Assembly: GCF_015832195.1 (NCBI RefSeq)
Contig: NC_052032.1
Location: 2,486,618 to 2,550,617, forward strand
Length of the DNA: 64,000 bases
From: Motacilla alba alba
Taxonomy: Eukaryota > Chordata > Aves > Passeriformes > Motacillidae
Reading direction: 5' to 3'
Positions within the stretch are counted from its first letter, which is position 1; the number at the start of each line of letters is the position of its first letter. Below, piece after piece: positions 28,401 through 40,400 of this stretch. Under the pieces are notes generated by a model, which was not told the DNA's origin, did no database searches, and saw only the letters and a list, made by a program, of their open reading frames with translations. The translations under genes and the position numbers were made by a program.

Positions 28401-31400
28401 TGGACCCTGAACATCTCACTGTGCAGCTGAATTAAACATCTGTGGATGTTATGCAAAGGCCCTTTTTGCTTCCTTACCCTGGGCTTTATTAGCAGCTACT
28501 ACAAGAGGGAGCTTTTGCCAGTCTTGCAGTAAATTGGCAGGGGGCTCAGCCAGGGCTGTGTCACCCATGGTGCTCTTGTCCCCCAGGCTCTGCCAGGTCC
28601 CCCTGGTCCTCGTGGTGCTCCAGGCTCCCAGGTAGGGCTCTCCTTGCTCCTTGCATTCCTGGCTGCTCTGATCCCTCTGCACGGCTGTGTGACCTGCAGT
28701 ACATCCCCTGTGCTGCCTGCAGCACGGATCCATCCCAAAGCCTTTGCTGGGAGCAGGCAGGGCCCTGGTCCCGCTCCCTGCTGGCTGGGCTCTGTCCTGA
28801 TGCAGCACAGACACCACTGAGATGGTCCCGTATTGAATTTGCAGGAACCCCCGTGGCAGGGAGGCAGTGATGAGTCTGACTCCATGTTCTCACAAGGCCA
28901 ATTTATTACTTTATGATACTATATTATATTAAAGAATACTACACTAAACTATACTAAAGAATACAGAAAGGATACTTACAGAATGCTAAAAGCTAATAAT
29001 GGAAACTTGTGACTCTCTCCAGAGTCTGACACAGCTTGGCCCTGACTGGCCCAAGAGTGAAAACAACTCCCAGCAGAATGCAATGGAACAATCACCTGTG
29101 GGTGAACAATCCCCAAACACATTCCACACGAGCACAGCACAGGAGAAGCAAATGAGATAAGAATTGTTTTCCTTTTCTCTGAGGCTGCTCAGCTTCCCAG
29201 GAGAAAAACCCTGGGTGAAGGGATTTTTTCAGAGCATGTGAATGCCACAGTCCCAAGACAAGGAGATTTCTCTGAGCAAAGCCTCCCCCTGATCCCCGTT
29301 CCACGGACACACTGCTGAACATCCTTCTTTTCCCAGGGCAGAACAGGTGACCCAGGTCCTCGAGGGCTCCCAGGGCTGCCTGTAAGTGCAGAGCTGCACC
29401 TCGCTGCGTTGGGGGGATGCCCCACAGGGGGGGCATCTGTTGGAACCCTGATTGCTGAGAATTTCAGACTTTCTGTGCTGACAGGCACTGACCCGCAAGA
29501 GAACACTGCAGTGACCTGAGGCTGTGGGGAAGGCCTCCAAAATGGAATGATGGAACTGGGATTGTGGGTGTGGAGTTTGAACAGAAGTGTGTAATATCAC
29601 AGGGTGAAAAACTTTATATTAAAGTTTTAGGATATAGTAATATATATAGCAAGATGGTGGTTTTAGGGCAGAGGCTGGGCCTTCTTCTTCACCTTCTTCT
29701 TCATAGGTTTAAGTAGTATTGTGTAATTAGATAAAGTCTGCATTGCAGGCCACAGGTGGTTATTGGGTTAAAAGTAAAAATAATTTAAGGGTAATTTCCT
29801 AATTAGACAGTTTATCCTTAAAAAACCTTGTAGAAAGAGAAATAAAGTTCTATTTTTAATTTGTTAGAGTGAAGTACTACAGAAGTTACAGTTTGTGGGA
29901 CTATAATATAGATAAGAACTAATAAACATCTGAGTGCAAACAAGAAATACTGTCTCACACATTTAATCCTGACCCTAGAGAAAAAAATACAAAAACCCTC
30001 AGCAGACATCGGTGCCCACTCCAGGGCATTCTCACCCCTGGGGTGGCTGTGGGGCAGGGAACACCCCAAACCCTGTGTGTGTGGGTGGTGACAGGTGGGG
30101 TGTGGGGACAGCCATGTCCTACACCTGGAGCAGGTGGCACCTTTGGACCTCGAGGTGACCCAACTGCATCAGCCACGGGGCTTTCCCTGGCTTAGCCCTC
30201 CCAGAGCTGTTCTGGGGGGCCTAAGGGGCTTTCTGGCCTTGCAGGGTGTTCCTGGCACAAGAGGGCTGGATGGCGTGCCCGGGAAGCCTGGTTCAGCTGG
30301 AGAAAGAGGCGCCCCTGGAGCAGCTGGGGCTGCTGGCCCGCCTGGCTACCCGGTGAGTGCTGCTGGGAGCCCTCCACTGATCCTCCCAGGAGGACAGGGA
30401 TTAGGGGTTTTCCTGCAGCTGCACCTTTGGGGAGGTCCCAGAAGCACCTGCAGGAAAGGCAGGAAAAGGGAAGCTGTTGCAGGGGGCTTGAGGAGCTGGA
30501 GCATGGATTCCCTTCCCGTGGCCATGTGTGGTGTGTCAGGACATCCCAGACCCCCCTTGGGAGCTGCAAAGGCTCCTGAGCTCGGGCAAGCCCCTCTGCT
30601 GATCTGGGGTGTTTGTTCTCAGGGCCAGGAAGGTCCAAATGGACGTGAAGGACCTGCAGGGATGAGAGGAGAGAAGGTGAGGACAAAGGAGAGGATTTGG
30701 TTTCCCTGGGAGCTGCCCAGAGCCTCGGGCTCGCCCCACTGACCTCCCCAGGGCTGGGGGGGGCCAGAACTGCTCCCAGTTTGGCCCCATTGCTGTGGAA
30801 TGGGGATTTACATCTCAGGGAGCTGCAGAGACAGAGAACCACCACGGCTGCTTGTCCTGCCTTTGTGTCCTCTGCAGGGTGAGGTGGGAGATCCCGGGGC
30901 AGCCGGAGTCCGCGGGCTGGATGGGGAGCAGGTACAACAGCTGGGACCTGTGTCCCCACCCCAGTGGGGCTGCTCCAGCCTCCCCCTCCCCAGTTCCCTG
31001 CTCCAAGGGTGGGAAAGGAGGGGAGGAGGCTGCTGATCCTCAGTAAAGCCAGAAGGTTAAAGCTGTGAGCTGTGCTAGGGCTGGGCTTTTCTTTCCTCCA
31101 CAGGGACCACCAGGACTGCTGGGAGCAGAGGGCCAGCCGGGGCCCAAGGGTGAGCAGGTGGGTGCTGGGGGTAATGTTGGGGGTGGTGCTGGGCTCACCC
31201 CACTCCTGCAGGGTCACACAGGCACCTGAATCCATGGCAGGTGTTTGGAACCCCTCCCAGCATCCTCGTGCCTGGGGATTGACATTGCTGGGCATGGCAG
31301 GGGGGTCCCATAAGGAAACTGGGTTTTTCCCAGTATTGGAAATGATGGTGGGCAGAGCCAGGCTCAGCTGGAAATGGCAGCCAGGCATCATCCTGGTCAT

Positions 31401-34400
31401 CTTCATCCTGTCCAGGGAGAGCCAGGAACCCGTGGAGCTCCGGGCATCAGAGGGAGCCCTGGGGAGCCAGGGGACGAGGGGACAGAGGGGCCACCAGGAC
31501 GGCCTGGGAAGCAAGGCAAGGAGGTATGTGTGGGATTGTCCCCACAGGGAATGGGAATGGGAATGGGAATGGGAATGGGAAAGGTGCTGCCTCTGGACCC
31601 TGCCCATGCCATGGGATGTTCCCGTGGCACTGGGGGTTGATGCTCTGGGGTCCCCGTGCTGAGCAAGTTGTGCTCAGCATTTTGTCCCCTCTCACTTTTG
31701 GGGTAGCGGGGTCACAGCTGGGGTGATCTCCCAGCACAGGAGCTGAGGCTGTGCCTTACCCAGCATCAAAGTCCTCGCCAGGGGAGGGTGGAAAAGCCCA
31801 TGGAAATCGAAGCCCAGCTTTTAACTTGCCCCAGGATGGGGGTGGGGAGCAGCTGCTGTGTCTGATGTGGGTGTTTCCCCCCGGGCAGGGTGACACTGGT
31901 GACACTGGGGACCCGGGCGAGCCAGGACTGCGGGGACGGAAGGTGAGGGGTGTCTCTAGCCCTGTCCCTCTTTCCAGCATCCCAGGAACACCCCTGGCCT
32001 GCTCAACCTCTGCTGCTCCATAGTGGGAACAGAGCAGGACAGGGGTGTTGTCCCCATGGCTGAGGAGCAGCTCAAGGTGACTCTGTGGCACCTGGCCAGA
32101 GGGTCACACAGCTCATCTCCATGCAGAATCCCATTGAATGCTGTTCCTTTTTCCCTCTTTGTGGTGACACTTGTCTCCATCCCTGAGCAGGGCAATGCTG
32201 GCCCCAGGGGCCTTCCTGGAATTCCAGGTCCAGGAGCTGCCACAGGTGGAATTGGAGGCAAAGGCCAGAAGGGAGAGAAGGGCCGAGAAGGTTTGCTGGC
32301 AAGTACAGCTGGGGCTGGGCTACCTCACCCTCCAACGTCCCCACAGGTTGGCTGATGGCTGCCAAGGAAGGCACTCACCCCTGGTGGGAAACCTTGGGCT
32401 CTGGGAGCTGCAGAAAACACTAGGAACTGTCAAATCTCCATAATTAGGGAGTCTCATGTCTCACAGGCCTGATACCAAAACTGGGTGCTGCTGGCACAAA
32501 AGGATGGTTTGGGGTTGTGGGGCACTTTGGGGCAATGCTGCCTCCAGGCAAATTCCAGCCCTGCCAGGCTGGGAACACGTCTCCCTCTGTGTGCCAGGGC
32601 CAGGGCGGTGTCACCGGAGCTGCAGGACCTGCTGGAGCCAGAGGATGGTTTGTAAGTCAGATCGTGTCCCCTCTCCCCTCACTGGGAGGGCCCATCTCTG
32701 TCACTGACATGGCAGGGGACATTTGCGTGACTGGGAGCACTGGGCAGGGCCCTGCCTCTGTCCCAGACCTGGTGAGGGGACATTTGTGTGACTGGGAGCA
32801 CTGGCAGGGCTGAGTGACCCGGGCTCCTCTGCTTGTGCCCTGAACAGGGGGGGACAGGACTCCGAGGTCCTCCTGGGCTCGACGGTCCTGAGGGACAGAA
32901 GGTATGGAGGGATGATGGCTCCAACCCTTCATCTCCGGGTGAAACTCCCTTTTCTGGCCTCTTCCCAAGCCTTCCCAGTGGGAATGTGCTGGCACTGGCT
33001 GCATGGGTGTCCTGGGCAGGCTGGTGGCAGGGGGACCTGCCATGGGACACCCCTGAGATCCAGAGGCAGCCAGGCAGGGCAGGGTTTTCCATGGACAGAG
33101 CTGTTTCCCCTCCTTCCCCAGGGAGATCCAGGGCCACGGGGCGTGGATGGACCTGCTGGGGCTGCAGGAGTCGAGGTACTGATGTCTGGAATGTTGCACA
33201 GCTGGGAATTGCCAAAAGCTTCCCCAGCTCTTCCCTATTTCCAGTACAACCCAAAGCATTTGTTGTCCCTTCACTGGCCAGGTTCGGGGGGCTCAGAAAT
33301 GAGGAGGGAGTTTGACACTCATACCTCAGCACTGACTCCCAAAACCCTAAAACCCTCAACTCCAGTACCTAAACCCCCAAAATCAGACCCTTTCCAGCAC
33401 CCAGTGGTGCCTCATGGGAAACCCGCTCCTGCTGCTGAATCCTCTTCACTCCCACGTGGTTCCCAGTGCAATCTTGGCCAGCTGAGCGTGGGATGTGGGA
33501 CAGGATGCTCCAAGTCCCCTCAGAGGTGAAGGACACGGTGGTGAGGGGCTTTTTCTGAACCCCCATGTCCCCACAGGGACAGGCTGGAGATGATGGAGCG
33601 AAGGGAGATGGTGGCAAGCCTGGCCCGGTGGTGAGTACCAGCTCTGCCCCCAAAAATTCCCCTGGGAAAGAGGTTTGGTGGCATTTTGGGATGTGTCTCA
33701 CCCTGGGGGTGGCTGCAAAGTGAGCTCTGCCAGCCTGGCCGTGGTTCCCGGCTCTGGGACTGAGTCACTGCTTCCTTGGATTTCCCACAGCAAAAGCTTC
33801 CAAAAGGAATTTTTAGAGCTGTTAAAAGCCATGCCAAAGTGCCAGGGCTGTTGCACAGGTAACACTGGGCTGCTGCAATCCGCCTGAGGCAGCTCCAGGA
33901 TTTCCCTCTCCTTGGAGCAGATGCACGGGTGTCCCTGTGGCTCCGGGAGCTGCCCAGTGAGGTGCCCCAGGATGGGCATGGTGAGGTGCCCCAGGGCATC
34001 CATAACACATCTGGGGCATGGCAGAGAGCCCCAGATGTGTTATGGATGCCCTGAGCTCAGCTGCAGGATAAATCCCCCCTGCATCCCAGTTTTCCTACGT
34101 TGCAGTGCCACTCTGCCCAGGCAAGATGTGCCCTTATGGAATCCCAGAATCCCAGAATTGGATGGGATGGGACCTCGAAGCTCATTAGATTCCATCCCCT
34201 GCCATGGGCAGGGACACCTTCTATAGACCAGGCTGCTCCAAGCCTTTGGCTTGGGTGATTTGTTGGGAGAGGTCAGGCTCTGGAATAAACTCTGTGTGGA
34301 TCTGCTGTGGAATAAACTCCAGGGGGCTTTGCTGTGGAATAAACTCCAGGGCGATTTGCTGTGGAATAAACTCTGTGCAGATTTGCTGTGGAATAAATCC

Positions 34401-37400
34401 CAGGGGGATTTGCTGTGGAATAAACTCCAGGGAGATTTGCTGTGGAATAAACTCTGTGCAGATTTGCTGTGGAATAAATTCCAGGGGGATTTGCTGTGGA
34501 ATAAATTCGAGGTCGATTTGCAAAGCCCAGTGCAGGTGAAGTCCCTCGAGGGGCAGCTGCTCAGGCCCCGCTGAGGACGGGGGTGAGCAGTGTCCCCATC
34601 TCTGTGCCCTGCAGGGCTCGCAGGGGGCTCGGGGACTGGCAGGTGCCCCTGGGCTCCGGGGCTACCCCGGCCATGAGGGAGCCAGAGGAGTGGTGGGCAC
34701 CAAGGGACAGCCAGGCCGGCAGGTAACACCTCTGCTCCGTGGGGATGGGCAGGGGACATCCCTGGCACAGTTCTCCATGGGGACGACAGCCCCAGCTGTG
34801 TCCTCCTGCCTTTCCCCGGTGCCAGCCTCATGTTTTGTCCCCAAATGAACTCAGGGGACTCTTGGGCCACCGGGTGAAGCTGGAGCAACCGGGCTGAGTG
34901 GCACGGAGGTGAGCAGGCTCCTCTCTGCCCCACTCCCTGCCCCAGCTTTTCCAGCCTCCCAGACCTGTGTCCCTCACAGAATAACCCAAATATCTGAATA
35001 ACCCAAAGTTTTGGATCTGCCTTGAATTCTGTTTTCCTTCTCAGGGCCTGGTGGGTGCAAAAGGGGAGCCAGGCGAGCCGGGAAAACCAGGACCAATGGT
35101 GAGGAGTGGGATGGAGCCGTGGTGGTTCTTCCTGAAAGAGGCTGGAGGATGCTGGTGTCTCTGGAGGTGTAGAAGTCCAATGCAGGCACCATCTCCTGCT
35201 CCTGCTGAACCCTCCCACAGCCCCCTTCTGCCCAGCCTGCTCCAGAGAGAGGGAGAATCCCAAAGGGAACACCCCAGCTTAGAGCATCCTCCTGTGCACG
35301 CTGGGGCAAGGCAGGGAGGGAAGCCAGGAGGGGCATCCCTGGCGCAGTGTCCTCACAGCAGGGTTTCCTTCTCCTTTGGGATTTTAGGGGTCTCCTGGAC
35401 AAGCTGGTCCTAAAGGACGGAAAGGCCGCAAAGGAGATAAGGTACCCCCAAAGTGCTCCCCTGGGGATGGCACCTGGGGGGTCTGCCCCGTGGGCATGGG
35501 GTGGGCAAGCCTGAGCTGGCCAGTCCCATCGGGAGCCATGGAGAGCAAACAGTGGGAATTGCCCGGGAGGACAATTGTTTTTCCCCACCTGGCAAACCCA
35601 GGATGCTCTTGGGCTGCCTTGGGCTGGTTTCTGGGTGAGGGGCTGGCAGATCCTGCCTCTGGCCTGGCTCAGGTGGCCCTGGGGGGCACAGGGTCCTCTC
35701 CAGCTCTTGGTGCCCATCTCCAGAATCCCCCAGTGCCTGCTGGGCTCTGTCCCCATCTCCTCCTCCCCAGTGCTGGGATGTGGCTGAGCTGTTGGAGACC
35801 CACGCCCCCCCTCTCCTCTTCCCCCAGGGCGACGTGGGGCAGGAAGGGGACAAAGGGCTCCCAGGAGAAGCTGGCAGACGGGTAAATGGCACTGCTGTCC
35901 CCACGAGGGTGGCAGGGAGCTGCTCCTTGGAGCCTGTGCGGGCTCTGCGGGGTGGTCCCAGTTTTCAGGGGGCTCAGAATCCCTGGAGAGGGGATCCTGG
36001 AGGGACGAGGGGTGTCTGGATCAGTTTGGAACTACCTGTGAGTCTTTCACCTGTGGTCCCCAGGGCAAGCGAGGCAAGATGGGCCAGCAGCCCCCACGGG
36101 GTCCCAGGGGACACAAGGTAGGTGGCTTTGTCAGGCTGCCTTTCCCCCCTGGCAGTTTGGGGGTGCTCCCACCTGCCTGAGCCCCGGGTTAGAAAAGAAT
36201 AAACCAGGATAACTGAGGGCTCTGTCCCCCCAGAGCCTCCCAGCCCAAAAGGGGCACCTCTCACACCCACAGCCCCCGTGGGCTGCTCTCCCTGCCCTGG
36301 AGCATCACCCTGGGCACAGCCAGGGCTTCTCTCTTTGCATTTCAGGGCTACCCAGGTGACAAAGGACTTCCAGGACCCCAGGGCCCCCAGGGACCCTATG
36401 TGAGTATCAGTGTAGGGGTTTGGGTGCTGGCTGCTCCCTGTTTGACCCCACTGTGTGTCCCAGCTCCGCAGGGCCCCGGAGCAGGGACCTGTTTCAAATG
36501 AGATGATGAAATTTTTAAATGGTTCATCCATCTCCTCCTGTCTTCTCCTCCCAAATGAACATCCCAGGAGGGTGTGTGCAGTCAGACAAATCACATCATT
36601 CCCAAAATGTGGTTCTGGAGGCTAAATCCTTTTAGGTATGTGTCTGATGCCAGGCAGTGCTGAGCACTGGGGGGACTGTGCCCACCTTCCCAGAGAGCTG
36701 TCATGGAGGGACAAACTGCAGCCAGCAAAAAGGACCCACATACTCATTTTAATTATGAGAAATTGCTTTCTCTCTGCTTAAAATAAAAAAAAGCCCAACT
36801 TTGGCACCTTCAAACAAAAAACAAAAAAAACCCCAAAAAAACAAAAAACAAACAAACAAAAAAACCCAAACAAACAACAAAAAAAACCCCAAAAAAACCA
36901 CAAAAACAAAAAAAGCTGGATATTCTCAGCCAAGGCACCTCCAGTGCATTTTTAATGCACTTTGCTGAGGAATCCTCCTGAAAGCAAAAATCAAAGAAAG
37001 CTCAAAGTTTCTGAAACTTCCTGAAATCCTCAGGATCCTCAGGTGTGGGGAGGGTCCTCCTTGCCAAGGGCTGACAGGAGCAGCTCAGCCCAGGGTGAGG
37101 CAGTTCCTTGTTTCTCTCTTAGGGCATCCCAGGGCTGAAGGGCATCAAAGGAGACCCTGGACCAAAAGGACACAAGGTAGGGGACACGTGCCAGGTGCAG
37201 GAGGGATGCTGGGCAAAGGGAGGCATTTAATTTGCTGAATGCCATCCCTTATTCCCCTCTTTTTGAACCCTGATGGCTGCACCATCTTTCTCTGGGGGTT
37301 GGCCACCATGTCCCCAGGTGCTGGGAGATGGAACCTTTAGATTTTCTCCCAAATCCAGGCCTTTTGCAGCTTTTCTGTCCTTCTGGAGTTGCAAGCAGCA

Positions 37401-40400
37401 GCGTGGAGCCTTTTAATCCCTGCTCCCAGCATTGATGCTGATGCACCATGAGCTGAACCTCCTCATTCCTGATGGCTTCTTGGCTGGAGAAACTGAGCAC
37501 ATCCCATCCCAGATCCCATCCCATTCCATCCCCAGGCGGTCCCTGGTGATGGGGAGTTGCTCAGAGCCTTCAGGAAAATGAAACTTTGGGAATCATTCAA
37601 ACTTTACATTTATTGTCAGCTTGGTGAGCAGCTCCTGGGAGAGCAGGCAGAGGGGAGGCTGTGCTGGGATGTTCCCCCTGCTTCTGGTTTCAGCACACCA
37701 AGAATCTTCTTTATTCTCTCCAAGTGCTTCCTGGCAACTTCCAAGGTTTTCCTGAGAGGTGTTTTAGTCCGGGATGATCCTTTCATCCCTGCTGCTGCCT
37801 CTGTCCCCAGCAATGTGGGTGCAGTGAATTCTCTGGAACCAAAGGATGGGTGCTGGGGGGTTTTTGCTCCAGAAGTTTTGCAGCCAGCCATGACTGGGAA
37901 TTTCCCCACCCACACTGGTGTCCTGGGGGTTCTGTCCTTCCCTCTGCCACCACAGCTCTCCCTGACTCTCTCCTAGGGTGAGAAGGGCAGCAAGGGTGAC
38001 CTGGGCCAGCGAGGGGACGATGGCTTCAAGGTGTGTGACAGGTTTTGCTCTTTTCCTTCCCCCTGGTCCCTTGTCACCCTGTGTGACATCCTGCCACGTT
38101 TCCAGGGCAAGCCAGGACCCCATGGTGTCCCTGGGAGACCAGGACCCAAGGGAAAGCAGGTAAGGGCAGGGTGGAGAGGGATGTCAGGGACTGAAATGAG
38201 TATTTGGGGTGAAGTTCTTATTTTTCCACATAAAATCCACCTGGAGAAGGGGCTGGGTTGTAGAAGGATGCAGGGCTGGGGGATGTCCTGTGCGGTGCCC
38301 TGAGCTCCCCTGTTGTCCCTGCAGGGTGACACTGGCCCCCCTGGCCCACAGGGACACCCTGGAATTCCCGGGACACCGGTGAGTCCTTCCCCCTCCTGCA
38401 GCTTTGGGGTTCACTCCTCACCCCACAGGGATGCAGCTTTGATCCCACCCGCCTCCCTCTTATCCTGGTCCTGTCCTTTCCTTCCAGGGCTTGTCAGGAC
38501 CCAAAGTAAGTGGTGGGGAGCAGCTGGAGTGGGATCAGCCCTGCCATGGGATCCCTCCCCTCCTTCCCACTCCAGGGTGCAGGGGGCCCGTGGGGGTGCA
38601 GCTCAGCCCTGCAGCATCTCCCACCTTGCTTTCCTTCCCTTCTGCACCTCCTCCTCTGGCAGGGGCTGAGAGGCTTCCCGGGCCTGCCGGGCCCCAGGGG
38701 CACACCGGGAATGCCGGTAAGCGGAGCCGCACGCGCCCCTCAGCCCAAAGCTGGGTCACACACCCTCCTCAACAAGCAGTGAGGCCCTGCCAGGCCATGC
38801 TGTCATTCCATGGGGATGTCCAGCTGCTGGCATTGGGGGAGGAGCTGCTGAGGGGCTCGTGGGCAGCAGCCAGTGCCACCAGCTCTGTCATTGTCCCCCA
38901 GGGTCTGGCTGGCCCCCCTGGTCCCAGCGGGCCTGCAGTGATGCTGTCCCAGGAGGAGCTGCAGGTGAGTGACCCCTGCCCAGGAGGGAAGGGGCTGTCA
39001 GGGATGCTGTCCCATGTCCTGCTGCTTCCGAGGTCCCCTGTGCATCAGGACCAAGAAGATCCAGCTACTCCCCCTCCCACCACGCTTGTCCTTGTCCCCT
39101 GCGAGTGCCATCCCCTTCCTCAACACCTGATGATGCTCCTGGGGGGATCTATGGTCAGTTTGGTGATATCCCCTCCTTTTTATTTCAGCACCTCATTTAT
39201 TCCTCCAACCACCTGAATTACACCGTGGTCTGGGCTCTGCTGGACACCCTGAGCCGGGAGCTCCAAGCGCTCGTGGAGCATCCCAATGGCACCAAAACCA
39301 ACCCAGCCACCACCTGCAAGGAGCTGCTGCTGGCTCACCCCGGCCTGCCCGACGGTACCAGGGGCATGGGGGCCCCCTTGGGCCTGGCCTGATCTCCAGA
39401 GCCTGTGAAGGGACAAGCAGCTCTTTGAAATAAAGAGGGAATAAGGATTTTGGGGAATGATTTGGGGCTTAGTGGGCATCCCTGGAGAAACAGGCTGGCA
39501 GCCAGGCCACCAGCTGGGGTGGGATGGCACTGTGTGGCACCTTCCCTGTGCCAAACCTGGGTGCCAGGGCTGTCTTCTCCTCCCTCCAGGGCAATACTAC
39601 ATCGACCCCAACCAGGGCAGCCCCCAGGACGCGCTGAGGGCCTTCTGCAACTTCACAGCTGGGGGGGAGACCTGCATCGCCCCCGTCCACAACCAGGTAC
39701 GGGGTGGCTTCTATGGGGCAGCTTCAGCCCCGAGGGACCCCTCGGGGTGGGTGGGGACAAGGGCTGCTGGGGCTGGAGAAGGACAGGGTGACAAATCCCT
39801 TGCTCTGGTGCCCAGTCCCTTGCTGTGGTGCCCTCTGCCCTGGCGGGAGTGAGGAGTGAGGATCCTGGTCACGGTGTGTGCCAGGCTGCAGGGACACACA
39901 GGGCTCTGTGCTGGCTCCTTGTCCTGACAGCGCCGCTATTCCCTGCCGGGACAGCGTGACGATTGTCCCCGCTCCCCTCAGGTCCCCATCAAGGCTTGGC
40001 TGAGCACCTACAGCTCTGAGAACACCTTCGAGTGGTTCAGCACCCTGCCCGGGGGCTTCCTGGTGAGTGCCCGGCTGGAACAGCCAAGGGGACACACAGC
40101 TGAGGCCGGGGGTCTCCAAGCGCCACCCTGCCGTGCTGGGACAGCACCCTGGTCCCCTGGCTGTGCACGGAGGGATGTGACCCTCCTTCTGCGAGGAACT
40201 CCAGGGCTGAACCCCTGCCAGGGTCCAGCTTCGGGGGAGCCCAGCCCCCGGAGCAGCCCCCGCATGCGGCATTCCCCCGCTGTCCCGCAGCTGGAGTACG
40301 CGGGGGCCAGCCCGGTGCAGCTCCGCTTCCTGCGCCTGCACAGCCACCGCGCCGCACAGAAGGTCTCGTACTCCTGCACACCGGCCCCGGAGCGCGGCCG

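Noticed and set aside
30192..31607. Minus-strand frame of 471 aa
   Set aside because: It is the antisense shadow of Gly-X-Y exons (GGN codons give NCC on the other strand) plus intron sequence.
34040..35272. Minus-strand frame of 410 aa with 'LFHSKSPWS' repeats
   Set aside because: It comes from the 27-bp minisatellite and collagen antisense; not a gene.
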